Of a stretch of 37,451 nucleotides of DNA, positions 24,804-33,420 are shown one piece after another. Under the pieces are notes generated by a model. It had not been told where the DNA came from, made no database searches, and was given only the letters and a program-made list of their open reading frames with translations. Source of the DNA: JBJXGF01 sp046153015 (GTDB lineage: Bacteria > Actinomycetota > Acidimicrobiia > Acidimicrobiales > CAIXPF01); contig JBJXGF010000285.1 of the NCBI GenBank assembly GCA_046153015.1, forward strand, positions 1 through 37,451, written 5' to 3'. Position 1 is the stretch's first letter; every line of letters starts with the position of its first letter. The position numbers were made by a program, and so were the translations under genes.

Positions 24804-26657
24804 TCAGGAGACCCGGCCGAACCGGTAGGGCTCGAGCGTCTGCTGCGCCGCGTCCCGGAAGGTGTTCCAGCGCCGCCCGCCGTAGTACGCCAGGCTTCCC
24901 GGCTCGGCCTCGCCGTGGCCGTTGTAGTACGAGATGCAGTCGCGCAGCGGGGCGGTGGCGAGGTCGGCCTCGCGGCAGTGCTGGGCGTACTCGTCCTCGG
25001 GGGCCTCCTCCACATCCACGATGTCGTGGCCCTTCTCCCGCATGGTGGTGAGGAGCCAGGAGACGTAATCGGCGTGGGCGTCGATCACGTCGGTGAAGTT
25101 GAAGCTCCCGCCGCCGCCCTGCGGGCCGGTCATGATGAACAGGTTCGGGAAGCCGCGGGTGTGCAGCCCGAGGAAGGTCTTGGTGCCTTCCTCGGCCCAT
25201 TTGTCGGTCAAGGTGCGGCCGTCACGCCCGGTGAACATGTGGAACGTCGACGGGGCCATCCACTGGAATCCGGTGGCGTAGATCAGCACGTCGAGGGGAT
25301 ATTCCACGCCGTCGTGGACCACCCCGCGCTCGTTGATGCGGGTCACGCCGAGCGGCGCCGTGTCGACCAGGTGCACGTGCGGCAGGTTGAAGGTGGGCAG
25401 GTACTCGTCGTGGAAGGTGGGCCGCTTGCAGCCGTAGGGGTAGTACGGCTTGAGGGCGGCGGCGGTCTTCGGGTCCTTCACAATCGCGTCGATCCGGCCG
25501 CGGATCTGCTCCATGATCGCGAAGTTGTCGTCGAGCTGCTTCTGCAGGAACTCCTCAGGGGAGAGCCGCACGGTCGAGCGGGGGCCCTCACGGAAATCGG
25601 CGACCCGGCCAGCCAGGTAGTCGTCGTTGGCCTTGACCGCGGTGCGCAACGCGGAGATGGCGGCGAACCGCGCCCGGCGCTTGCGGGCCCAGTCGGGCTC
25701 GTGCTTCCAGGTCTCGATCTCCTCGTCGGTCGTGGCCCGCTGATCCCGCACGTCGATCGTGGACGGCGTCCGCTGGAACACGTAAAGCTCGGCCACGACC
25801 TTGGCCAGCTCGGGAATGGCCTGCACTGCGGTGGCGCCGGTGCCGATGATGCCCACTCGCTTGCCCTCGAGGGGGATGTTGTAGTTCCAGCGGGAGGTGT
25901 GGAACGACTCGCCCTTGAAGCTCTCCATGCCGTTGATGCGGGCCAGCTTGGGCGTGGTGAGGATGCCGTTGGCGAGGATCACGAACTTGGCCCGCATGGC
26001 GTCGCCGCGGTCGGTGGTGACGATCCAGCGGCCGTCCTCCTCGTTCCACACGGTATTGGTGACCGTGGTGTGGAACAGGCAGTGCTCGTAGAAGCCGAAC
26101 TTCTCGGCCATCTTCTGGCAGTACTCGAAGATCTCGAAGCCCGACGCGAACTTCATCGTCGGGAAGTACTCCATCTCCTCCAGCAGCGGGAAGTAGGAGT
26201 AGGACTCCACGTCGCACGCGATGCCCGGGTACCGGTTCCAGTACCAGGTGCCGCCGACGTCGCCGCCCTTCTCGCAGAACCGCACGTCGGCGAAGCCGGC
26301 TTGGCTCAGCTTGTACCAGAGCAGGAGGCCGGCGAAGCCGGCGCCGACGACGAGGACCTCGCACTCGTCGGTGAGCGCCTCACGGGGAACCGGGTCGGCC
26401 GAGTACACGTCCTCCAGGTACCGGGAGAACTCCCCCTCCATGTTCATATAGTCGGCGGCGCCGCGGCGCGCCTCTTTGTAGTCCCGGTACTTCGCCTGCT
26501 CCTGCGCGTTGAACACGGCGCCGGCCGGCGCCTCGGGAAGGGTCAGCAGCGCTTCGCCCTTCACCACGTCGTAGCCCTTGCCGGTGATGTCGAGCGCCTT
26601 TGCAGCGCGGGTGTCGAACACCTTGAGGCCGGTGGCCGGATCAATTCGAATCGACAT
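24804..26657 (-). CDS. Second Baeyer-Villiger flavin monooxygenase (N-terminally extended type)
   Basis: A 617-residue paralogue of the enzyme at 10260-12116. 'GAGFAG' is at 105-110, FxGxxxHxxxW is complete at 247-257 ('FKGESFHTSRW'), and a second dinucleotide motif reads 'GTGATAVQ'. The ~98-residue segment before the first Rossmann motif includes 'EFSRYLEDVY', matching 'EFSRYVEDPY' of the first copy, so both belong to the same long subfamily. The ATG at 26657 has AGAGGG upstream; the open frame runs further 5' without support. Substrate unknown. The upstream region shared with the GNAT gene holds an 8-bp inverted repeat that may be an operator. Confidence 0.93.
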   Translation of the reverse strand: MSIRIDPATGLKVFDTRAAKALDITGKGYDVVKGEALLTLPEAPAGAVFNAQEQAKYRDYKEARRGAADYMNMEGEFSRYLEDVYSADPVPREALTDECEVLVVGAGFAGLLLWYKLSQAGFADVRFCEKGGDVGGTWYWNRYPGIACDVESYSYFPLLEEMEYFPTMKFASGFEIFEYCQKMAEKFGFYEHCLFHTTVTNTVWNEEDGRWIVTTDRGDAMRAKFVILANGILTTPKLARINGMESFKGESFHTSRWNYNIPLEGKRVGIIGTGATAVQAIPELAKVVAELYVFQRTPSTIDVRDQRATTDEEIETWKHEPDWARKRRARFAAISALRTAVKANDDYLAGRVADFREGPRSTVRLSPEEFLQKQLDDNFAIMEQIRGRIDAIVKDPKTAAALKPYYPYGCKRPTFHDEYLPTFNLPHVHLVDTAPLGVTRINERGVVHDGVEYPLDVLIYATGFQWMAPSTFHMFTGRDGRTLTDKWAEEGTKTFLGLHTRGFPNLFIMTGPQGGGGSFNFTDVIDAHADYVSWLLTTMREKGHDIVDVEEAPEDEYAQHCREADLATAPLRDCISYYNGHGEAEPGSLAYYGGRRWNTFRDAAQQTLEPYRFGRVS

Positions 26658-26736
26658 GCTGTGCCCTCTACTCCCCTCGAGCCCTGAGGCGGCGACGCCG
26701 CCGGGGCCGCCGCCGACGTCGAGCAGGCAGACTACC

Positions 26737-26755
26737 CGTTGCGCCCCGCGCAACG
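26737..26755. promoter_or_regulatory. Perfect inverted repeat between BVMO and GNAT genes
   Basis: CGTTGCGC-CCC-GCGCAACG is a perfect 8-bp-arm palindrome in the 138-bp divergent intergenic region, 79 bases before the BVMO start and 40 before the GNAT start. Position and symmetry suit an operator. No adjacent regulator gene is visible. Confidence 0.4.
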
Positions 26756-26795
26756 CCCAGGCTGGGTTCCCGGCCGAGGCGGCGAAGGGGCGCCG

Positions 26796-27716
26796 ATGGC
26801 CGACGCGAGGCAGGGTGAGAGGGTGGTCGAGCACCGGCGAGCAGACCTCGACGCCGAACGCACGATCGTGGTGCGCGACAGCACCCCGGCCGACCTCGAC
26901 GGGTTGGCGGCGATGTACGGCCGGCTCTCGGCCGACGACCGTTTCCGCCGGTTCTTCGCCGGCGGGCAGCCGAGCCGCCGGTTCCTCGAGCGGTGGGTGC
27001 GCCTGGCCGAGGCGGGCGGGATCGGGCTGGTGGCGGTGCTCGAGCGCCGAGGCCCGGCCGCAGCGGGCGGCCCGCTCGACGCCGAGCAGCCGATCGTGGG
27101 CGAGGCGGGGTGCTGGCCGCTCCCCAACGGGGACGGCGAGCTGGGCCTGGCCGTGGACCCGGCGTGGCGAGGCTGGCTCGGGCCCTACCTGCTCGACGCG
27201 CTGATCGAGGCCGCCCGCGAACTCGGCGTGCGCAACCTGGAGGCCGACGTGCTGATCGACAACCGGCCCATGCTCTCGGTGATCAACGCTCGCGGCGCCG
27301 CGGAGATGGGCCGGCCCGACTGGAGCATCGTGCGCATGGTGGTGTCCACGAGCGGCCCGGCGCCCACCTGGCCCGACGAGACGCCCGGGGGCCGACCTCG
27401 CCTGCTGGTCGAGACCACCGCCCGTCAGCAGGCGGCGGGAGCGGCGGCCGCTGGCGCGCCCGGCTGGCAGGTGCTCACCTGCGCCGGCCCAGCGTCACGT
27501 CCGGGGGGCCGCTGCCCGCTGCTCGTCGAGGGCCGCTGCCCGCTCGCGGCCGGCGCCGACGCGGTGGTGCTGGCGTTGCCGCCCGAGGACCCCGCCACCG
27601 CGCAGCTGGCCGCGGCGCACGCCGCACACGGCGCGGCGCTCACCACGGGCCCGCCGAGCTGCGTGGCGCAGCTCATGGCCGACGCCGTTCGCCCGGCCAT
27701 ACCCGAGGAGCCCTGA
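26796..27716 (+). CDS. GNAT-family acetyltransferase with an extra C-terminal domain
   Basis: A 306-residue protein. Residues ~20-185 form a GNAT fold ('VVRDSTPADLDGLAAMYGRLS', 'RFRRFFAGG', then the acetyl-CoA region 'LGLAVDPAWRGWLGPYLLDALIEAARELGV'). The pattern resembles the GNAT domain of actinobacterial lysine acetyltransferases of the Pat type, but without their cNMP or CoA-ligase-like domains. Residues ~205-306 are a separate domain with 'RCPLLVEGRCPLAAGADAVVLAL', which I cannot name. The ATG at 26796 is chosen because GAAGGGG precedes it; earlier in-frame codons have no support. It is divergent from the second BVMO. Confidence 0.8.
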   Translation: MADARQGERVVEHRRADLDAERTIVVRDSTPADLDGLAAMYGRLSADDRFRRFFAGGQPSRRFLERWVRLAEAGGIGLVAVLERRGPAAAGGPLDAEQPIVGEAGCWPLPNGDGELGLAVDPAWRGWLGPYLLDALIEAARELGVRNLEADVLIDNRPMLSVINARGAAEMGRPDWSIVRMVVSTSGPAPTWPDETPGGRPRLLVETTARQQAAGAAAAGAPGWQVLTCAGPASRPGGRCPLLVEGRCPLAAGADAVVLALPPEDPATAQLAAAHAAHGAALTTGPPSCVAQLMADAVRPAIPEEP

Positions 27717-27722
27717 GACCCC

Positions 27723-27735
27723 CGCCGAAACGGCG
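27723..27735 (+). terminator. Small hairpin after the GNAT gene
   Basis: CGCCG-AAA-CGGCG, a 5-bp stem 6 bases after the GNAT stop and before the opposing small acidic gene. It is short and without a T-tract, so the evidence is weak. Confidence 0.3.
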
Positions 27736-27795
27736 CCGCGTCAGACGGCGGAGCGACCTCACGCCCGTCGATCCAGTACTCGACAGGTCACCGCC

Positions 27796-27848
27796 CCTCG
27801 CTCCGCTCAGCCGCGTTTGTCCCGGGGGCCTCGCTCCGCTCAGCCGCG
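27796..27848. repeat. 20-bp direct repeat
   Basis: CCTCGCTCCGCTCAGCCGCG occurs at 27796-27815 and exactly again at 27829-27848, separated by 13 bases. The second copy covers the last codons and stop of the small acidic gene on the minus strand, so the first copy looks like a duplicated gene end. Confidence 0.8.
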
Positions 27849-28115
27849 GCGGTCGTCGTCGCCGCCCACGTCGATCGCCTGCTCGAGGGCGTCGGCCTCC
27901 GGCGCTTCGTCGGACAGCGAAGCGGGCGCGCGCCCGGCGCCGCGGCGGACGGCGGTGGGCTCGCTCGGGTACGCCACTCTTTCCTGGTCGAGCACGTCGG
28001 CCTCGGCGGCTCGGGCGCTGCGCTCGCCGAGCTCCTCGGGCGGCGACGGCTCGGGCCCCTCCACCGGGCGCGACTGCTCCAACTGGTCGGCCTGCGCCGC
28101 CTCCGGATCGCTCAC
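27840..28115 (-). CDS. Small acidic protein with repeated EADxLEQ-like motif
   Basis: A 91-residue, strongly acidic, Ala/Glu/Pro-rich protein without hydrophobic segments, probably disordered. The motif appears three times: 'AQADQLEQ', 'AEADVLDQ' and 'PEADALEQ'. Small proteins with this motif are common in actinomycetes, but I know of no function. The GTG start is supported by a GGGGAG sequence 4 bases upstream. It is divergent from the SEC-C gene. Confidence 0.65.
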   Translation of the reverse strand: MSDPEAAQADQLEQSRPVEGPEPSPPEELGERSARAAEADVLDQERVAYPSEPTAVRRGAGRAPASLSDEAPEADALEQAIDVGGDDDRRG

Positions 28116-28211
28116 TCCGCTCCCCTTTCGACCACCCGATCGCCTCCTACCCGCCCGTCCGGCGCCTCACACCCCACCGCGCCTTGGCCGGTCGGCGGCT
28201 ACGGTCGAGTC

Positions 28212-30146
28212 GTGGACGAGCAGACCGAGGATCGCGACGCCGCCGTCAGCGCAGAGCTCGAGCAGCTCCTGCTGGCGCAGGGCCCGCTCACGCTCGACGA
28301 GCTCGCCGCGGCGTACGCCGCCGCCGCTCCCGAGGCGGCGGCGGAGCTGGCCCCCGGCGGGCCGAGCGGTCTCGCCGACCGGTTGAACCTGATCGCCCGC
28401 CGCGGCGACGCCTTCTGGCGCCTCCCCGACGGGAGGCTCGCGCCGGTGCTGCACCGGCTGCGCCGGGCCGTGTTCACGCATCGCCTCAGCTCCGGCGAGG
28501 TGGCGCGCGAAGCGGTCGACCTGTGCCCGGACCTCGTGGCGCTGGCCCTGCCGACCGAGTTCACGCTGGCCGGAGGTGTCGACGTGCACCTGTCCGTCGG
28601 CGGTGAGGACCCGCGGGCGGCCGAGCACGGCTCGCTGGTCGGACCGGTCGGCTGGCTGAGCGGCCGCACCGCGGGAGATCTGCTGGCCGTCCGCTATGAC
28701 GGCGAGCAGGTCGGGCTGGAGGTGATCCCCGACTCCGAGCTGGATCCGGCCGCCGGCCGGGCGGCCGCCGACGCACTGCGCCACGCGTTCGCGTCGCTGG
28801 ACCGCCGGCGAGCACCGGAGGTCCACCGCCTCACGGTCGACGCGATCGGCGCGCAGCCGGACTGCTTCGCCACGCCGACGCGGCCGATCGGCGAGCTGCT
28901 GGCCGACGCGGGGATCGAGGTGCGGGGCGCGTGGGCGGGCCCGGCCGACCAGGCGTGGCCAACGCCGCCCGAACAGGTCCGCCTCGAGCGCCTGGAGGCG
29001 CGCCTGGCCGGAGCGGAGGGCTGCTGTCGGCGCTCGGCGCAACAGGCCCTCGCCGCCTGGTTCGCATGGCTGGCCGAACGGGAGCGGGCCGAGCGCGAGC
29101 CGACCGCAGAGCCCGCGCCGCCCGCCGACGCCGCAGGCCTGGCCGCCGACGTGGACCACGGTGCGGTCGCCGCGCTGCTGGCGGAAGCCGCGTCGATCGG
29201 CCGGGCTGCGGTGTCGCTGCGCCGGCTCGGCGAATGGGCCGACGAGGTGGCCGCCGCGGCCGGGTCCTCGCCGGCGGGCCTCGAGTACCTCCGTGCGCTC
29301 GGCCGCGACGCCGCCGGCGACGGGCAGGCGGCGGAGGCTCACCTCCTCGCCGGTCTGGCCACCGCGCCCGACCACCCCGCCTGCCTCGGTCTGCTGGCCG
29401 AGCTGGAGCAGGATCGGGGCGACGCCGTGCGCTCGCTGGCGCTGCTCCGACGGGCCGGTCGGCCGGCTGCTGCGGCGACGATGCAGGAGCTCGCCCCCTT
29501 CCTCGCCGCGGGCGATGTGAAGCGGAACGACCCGTGCCCGTGCGGCTCGGGCCGCAAGTATAAGGCGTGCTGCTCGGGGCGGACCCTGCGCCGCCCGCTC
29601 GCCGAGCGGGCGCAATGGCTGCTCGTCAAGGCGACGCGCCACGCCGTCCGCTTCGACCCGTTGGGGTACGACTCGCTCCGCCGTCTCTTCGACTCCTCCG
29701 GCAGCGCCGACGGCGATGCGCTCGCTCTCGACATGCTGCTCTTCCAGGTCGGCGGGCTGGCCCGCTACCTGGCGGGCCGCGGCGCCCTGTTGCCGGCCGA
29801 CGAGCTGGCCTGCGCCAGCGGCTGGCCGGCCGAGCAGTTCCGGCTGCTCGAGGTGGACGCACCCGACCCCGCCTCGCCAGGGGCTGCGGTGGACCAGCGC
29901 AGCGGCGAACGCCTCACGCTGACCGGCGGTTCTGTCGCTGAGCTGCGCCACGGCGAGGTCGTGCTGGCGCGCGCCCTGCCGGTGGGCGAGGTGTGGATCC
30001 TGTCCGGTGCGGTGATCCGTCTGCCGCCGGGCAGCCGCAGCCGAGCGAACGCGCTGGTCGAAAGCGAGGTCCGCCCCTTCCAGCTCCTGGAGCTGCTGAT
30101 CGACGTGCAGGTCGACTCGATCAGGGAACGCGCACCCCAGCTCTGA
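28212..30146 (+). CDS. Large SEC-C motif protein
   Basis: A 644-residue soluble protein. A winged-helix-like N-terminal region ('LLLAQGPLTLDELAAAY', 'FWRLPDGRLAPVLHRL') is followed by a helical middle with TPR-like repeats around residues 355-425. A SEC-C zinc motif follows at about 438-456 ('NDPCPCGSGRKYKACC', with Cys442 and Cys444), then a C-terminal domain of ~190 residues. SEC-C motifs bind zinc and often mediate contact with ribosome- or translocase-linked partners; the specific role is unknown. TACGGT lies 6 bases before the GTG start and there is no Shine-Dalgarno sequence. The flippase-like gene follows 15 bases after the stop. Confidence 0.82.
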   Translation: MDEQTEDRDAAVSAELEQLLLAQGPLTLDELAAAYAAAAPEAAAELAPGGPSGLADRLNLIARRGDAFWRLPDGRLAPVLHRLRRAVFTHRLSSGEVAREAVDLCPDLVALALPTEFTLAGGVDVHLSVGGEDPRAAEHGSLVGPVGWLSGRTAGDLLAVRYDGEQVGLEVIPDSELDPAAGRAAADALRHAFASLDRRRAPEVHRLTVDAIGAQPDCFATPTRPIGELLADAGIEVRGAWAGPADQAWPTPPEQVRLERLEARLAGAEGCCRRSAQQALAAWFAWLAERERAEREPTAEPAPPADAAGLAADVDHGAVAALLAEAASIGRAAVSLRRLGEWADEVAAAAGSSPAGLEYLRALGRDAAGDGQAAEAHLLAGLATAPDHPACLGLLAELEQDRGDAVRSLALLRRAGRPAAAATMQELAPFLAAGDVKRNDPCPCGSGRKYKACCSGRTLRRPLAERAQWLLVKATRHAVRFDPLGYDSLRRLFDSSGSADGDALALDMLLFQVGGLARYLAGRGALLPADELACASGWPAEQFRLLEVDAPDPASPGAAVDQRSGERLTLTGGSVAELRHGEVVLARALPVGEVWILSGAVIRLPPGSRSRANALVESEVRPFQLLELLIDVQVDSIRERAPQL

Positions 30147-30161
30147 CCGGCAGCCGCCCCT

Positions 30162-31337
30162 ATGCCGCTCCCGCGAGGCCCCGTGCCCGTCGAGGGTGAC
30201 GGGCGAGCCGACGGCGCCGCGCCGCCGGGCCGGCATCGTGCGCCCGTCCGCCGCCAGGCGCTCGTCCAGTGGACGCTCACCGCGCTCGTGCTCGGCGCAA
30301 CCGGGGCGGCCGCGCTGCGCAGCGGCGACGCGATCGGCCAGGCCATGACTCGGCTCCGCAGCGTCGGCCCGGCGTCGCTCGCCGCCCTTCTCACCTGCTG
30401 GGCCGTCTCGAGCGCGAGCCGGGGCTGGGCCGTTGCCCTGTCGGTTCCTGGGCTGTCGGTGCGCCGGGGGGTCATGGCCGCCGAGGCCGTGACCGGGATC
30501 GGCAACGCGTTGCCCGGCGGGGTCGCCATCGGCCAGACGATCCGCATCGCCATGTGCCGCTCGTGGGGGGCGGCCGCGAGCCAGATCGTGCTCTCCTTCC
30601 TCACGACCGGCACGGTGACGATGAGCGTGCTGTGGCTGCTGGCGCTGGCCGCGCTCGCACCCGAGCTCGGCGGGGGCCGCGCCGGGCCCGGAGAGTGGGG
30701 CGCGGCCGCGCTCGGCGTGGTCATCGTCGGCGGGGCCGCCGCGGCATGGGCCGGGGCCCTCACCGAGCCGGTCTTCTCGCTGGTTCGGGGGCCGGCCCTG
30801 CGCGTCGTCGAGCGGCTGGGCCGGCGGGTGTGGCCGGCGGGGACCCGGGCCGGGGATGAGCTCGAGGAGCTGCGCCGCGCCGGGCGGCGGATGTGGCGGC
30901 GGCGAGGCGTCGCGCTGGCCGCGGCCGGGCTGGGCTACCAGCTCGGGCTGGCCGCGGTGCTGCTGAGCGCGTTGCGCACGGTCGACACCGCCGGCCTGTC
31001 GAGCTGGGACGCCTTCCGCTCGTTCGCGCTGGTGCGGGCGGCCACATGGCTCGTGCCCACCCCCGGCGGGCTGGGCGCCGTCGACGCTGGGCTCACCGCC
31101 GCGCTGGTGGACGCAGGAGCGGCCCCGCCCGACGCGATCGCCGCCGTGCTGCTCTACCGGGCCGTGACCTTCGTGCTGCCGATCCTCACCGGCCTCGCCT
31201 GCTCCTCGCTGTGGCGCCTCCAGCAACGACGCGCTGATAAACGGCCAGGTGACGGCGGGCCAGCGCAGTCGCGTCGAACTCCCGGACCCGAGCGAGGCCC
31301 CCAGCACGGAGACGATCGGCCAGCCCCGGCTCGTTGA
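30162..31337 (+). CDS. Lysylphosphatidylglycerol synthase TM-region/flippase-like membrane protein
   Basis: A 391-residue protein of the UPF0104/LPG_synthase_TM family (PF03706), with about eight TM helices. Family features are 'AVTGIGNALPGGVAIGQTIRIAM' in the middle and 'LVPTPGGLGAVDAGLTAALVDAG' late. It probably moves a lipid-linked molecule across the membrane. The last ~45 residues after the final TM helix ('RLQQRRADKRPGDGG...') are low-complexity and lie entirely opposite the glycosyltransferase gene, a 152-base convergent overlap. The original stop may have been lost. It is probably co-transcribed with the SEC-C gene. Confidence 0.85.
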   Translation: MPLPRGPVPVEGDGRADGAAPPGRHRAPVRRQALVQWTLTALVLGATGAAALRSGDAIGQAMTRLRSVGPASLAALLTCWAVSSASRGWAVALSVPGLSVRRGVMAAEAVTGIGNALPGGVAIGQTIRIAMCRSWGAAASQIVLSFLTTGTVTMSVLWLLALAALAPELGGGRAGPGEWGAAALGVVIVGGAAAAWAGALTEPVFSLVRGPALRVVERLGRRVWPAGTRAGDELEELRRAGRRMWRRRGVALAAAGLGYQLGLAAVLLSALRTVDTAGLSSWDAFRSFALVRAATWLVPTPGGLGAVDAGLTAALVDAGAAPPDAIAAVLLYRAVTFVLPILTGLACSSLWRLQQRRADKRPGDGGPAQSRRTPGPERGPQHGDDRPAPAR

Positions 31338-32316
31338 GCACGCGGCGCAGCCCATGAGCGAACGCCGCGGGGTCGCCCGGCGCCGCCAGCAGGCCCTCCT
31401 GGCCGTGGCGCACCACCGAGCGGTAGGCCGGCAGATCGGCGGCCACGATCGGCGTGCCGGCCGCCATCGCCTCGAGCAGCACCACCCCGAACGACTCGCC
31501 GTGCAGCGAAGGCACGCACAGGGCCGAGGCGCGTCGCAGGAGCTCCTCCTTGTCGCTCTCTGACACTGCGCCGAGCCACGTAACCGCGGCGCCCGGATGG
31601 GTCCGCTTGCGCAGCTGTGCGGTGGTGGGCCCTTCGCCGGCCACCCATATCTCGACCCCCGGCAAGGCGCGGGCCGCGTCGAGGAGCACCGCCAACCCCT
31701 TGCGAGGTTCGTGGCGGCCGAGGAACAACACGCTGCGGGACGCCCTTCGCCCGGCCGGCCTCGGCGGCGGGCGCTCGGCGAGATCGATGCTGTTGGCGAT
31801 CACCTCGTAGCGCCCGCCGAGGCGCCGGGAGGCCAGACGCATGGCGTCCGCCGACACCGCCAACCGTGCGGCCAGCCGCCCGGCCAGACGCCGAGGCGCC
31901 GGCCCGGCCAGCCTGTACACGGTCCCCTCGCCGGCCGCGTGAAAGGTGCCTACGAGCGGCGCCGGCCGGGCCAGCAGCACGGGGATCGTGATGCTCGGCG
32001 CGAACGGCTCGTGCAGGTGCACCACGTCGAGCTCGGCGGCCCGCAGCGCCCGCACCACGCGCCGCGCCGCGGCCGGCTGGGGCGCCATCGGCGCCGTCGA
32101 GCCGTTGACGGTGAAGCCGAAGCTGCGTCCGACCACCGTGACGCCCGGCGGCGCCGCCGCCGGATCGCCCGGGGCGTAGACCTCGACACAGCAGCCCAAC
32201 CGACGCAGAGCTCGGGCCAAGCCCAGCACCTGCTGCTGCACGCCGCCCGGCGCCGACACGCTGTAGGGGCAGACGAGGCCCACGCGCAGCGGCCCCGGCT
32301 CTCGTGTGGTCAGCAT
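31186..32316 (-). CDS. GT4-family glycosyltransferase, PimA-like
   Basis: A 376-residue GT-B glycosyltransferase. The N-terminal domain begins 'RVGLVCPYSVSAPGGVQQQVLGLARAL', very like phosphatidylinositol mannosyltransferase PimA, and continues with 'DVVHLHEPFAPSI'. The nucleotide-sugar half has 'LFLGRHEPRKGLAVLLDA' and the EX7E motif 'ESFGVVLLEAMAAGTPIVA'. It probably transfers mannose from GDP-mannose to an inositol phospholipid at the inner membrane face; exact acceptor not proven. The ATG at 32316 is chosen over an upstream in-frame ATG because conserved sequence begins right after it. The 3' end overlaps the convergent flippase-like gene. Confidence 0.88.
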   Translation of the reverse strand: MLTTREPGPLRVGLVCPYSVSAPGGVQQQVLGLARALRRLGCCVEVYAPGDPAAAPPGVTVVGRSFGFTVNGSTAPMAPQPAAARRVVRALRAAELDVVHLHEPFAPSITIPVLLARPAPLVGTFHAAGEGTVYRLAGPAPRRLAGRLAARLAVSADAMRLASRRLGGRYEVIANSIDLAERPPPRPAGRRASRSVLFLGRHEPRKGLAVLLDAARALPGVEIWVAGEGPTTAQLRKRTHPGAAVTWLGAVSESDKEELLRRASALCVPSLHGESFGVVLLEAMAAGTPIVAADLPAYRSVVRHGQEGLLAAPGDPAAFAHGLRRVLNEPGLADRLRAGGLARVREFDATALARRHLAVYQRVVAGGATARSRRGR

Positions 32317-32326
32317 GCGCCAGTTG

Positions 32327-33181
32327 TCAGCACGCCCGAGCGGCCTCTCGCGCCGGTTCCCCCTCACCGAGCGGGTGGGCCTTGGCCCGGGCCAGCGAGC
32401 CGTGGCCTCTTTGCTCGGCCGGCGTGGGACGAAGGCGCAGGGTGCCGTAGGCGAGATCGGCGAGCGGGAGGAGGAAGTTCAGGTTGGCCCCGAGGTCGAT
32501 GTGGTGGAGGTAGTGATGCCGGTCGAGGAACGCGAACCAGGGCTGCGCCTCCACGAAGCGATGACTTCCCGGACGGTGGATCGTGTCGTGGACGACGATG
32601 AACAGGTTCGACACGACCGCTGACGACGTGACCATTCCGGCCAGGAGCCATCCGTCCCGGGACAGGGCCCAAACCGGCGCCCACACGCCAACGGCGCCGA
32701 TCGCCATGTACCACGAGAAGTGGGCGAGCCGCACGCGGGCGTTGCCCGCCGGCGTTCGATGCACCACCGGCGAACCCCGCCGGATCGCCAGGCGCCGAGG
32801 CGGGCCGCCGGTCACGTATCGCCAGGTTGGAAAGTAGACGAAGTGATGCGCAGTGTGGACCACGAAGATCGGGCGCAGGAGACCGATCACCGCCTCGTGG
32901 TACACGAAGCGGTGCACGCACCACTCGAGGGGGGAAGCCACCAACGGAATCAGCACGGCGCCGAACGCCAACGCGAACGCCTCATGCGCCGGCCAGGCCG
33001 TCGACGCGCGCGTTGCGGCCACAAGCGCGGCGGCCGCCAGGGCGAACACCGCCGTCATGAGGACGACACGCGTGCGGTTCACCGGCCGCACCGGGCTGAC
33101 CGCCCCACGCCCTTCGGTCCCCTGGCGGCCGGCCAACGGTGCGCGGCTTCGCCGTGTCTGGCTTCGCTGTGCTGCCGCCAC
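32327..33181 (-). CDS. Fatty-acid hydroxylase/sterol desaturase-family membrane protein
   Basis: About 284 residues, with two to four TM segments. The eight-His pattern of the integral-membrane diiron hydroxylases is present: 'HRFVYH', 'HTAHH', 'HDTIH' and 'DRHHYLHH'. The substrate is a membrane lipid, carotenoid or sterol-like compound; context (PimA-like enzyme 10 bases downstream) hints at an envelope lipid. The start is uncertain: I use GTG 33181 because AAGGAG lies 6 bases upstream, but GTG 33082 is nearer the first TM helix, and the open frame continues to 33346. It is divergent from the eRF1-like gene. Confidence 0.8.
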   Translation of the reverse strand: MAAAQRSQTRRSRAPLAGRQGTEGRGAVSPVRPVNRTRVVLMTAVFALAAAALVAATRASTAWPAHEAFALAFGAVLIPLVASPLEWCVHRFVYHEAVIGLLRPIFVVHTAHHFVYFPTWRYVTGGPPRRLAIRRGSPVVHRTPAGNARVRLAHFSWYMAIGAVGVWAPVWALSRDGWLLAGMVTSSAVVSNLFIVVHDTIHRPGSHRFVEAQPWFAFLDRHHYLHHIDLGANLNFLLPLADLAYGTLRLRPTPAEQRGHGSLARAKAHPLGEGEPAREAARAC

Positions 33182-33420
33182 TCCCGCTCCTTGCTCGTCC
33201 CCGGTGCTGATGCCCCGTCTGTTCACCAGACCATCGCCGCCGAGGCTGGCCGGGACCAACGGCGTCCCCCAGGGGCGGAAGTCCCCCCGGAGGCGGGCCA
33301 GCCGCCGGGTTGGGTGGAAGGCGGCCTTCCCGCGCTCCGTGCCCACCGCGCGGCCGGACGCGGCCGGCCGCAGGACGATCGACCCTGTGGCGAGGCTCGT
33401 CCGCAGCCGACACTGGCGAG

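Noticed and set aside
26658..26834. 5' extension of the second BVMO
   Set aside because: No ribosome-binding site or conservation; it would cross the palindrome and the start of the GNAT gene.
28167..31355. 1062-codon minus-strand open frame
   Set aside because: Antisense to the SEC-C and flippase-like genes; composition is Gly/Arg/Gln-rich without domains.
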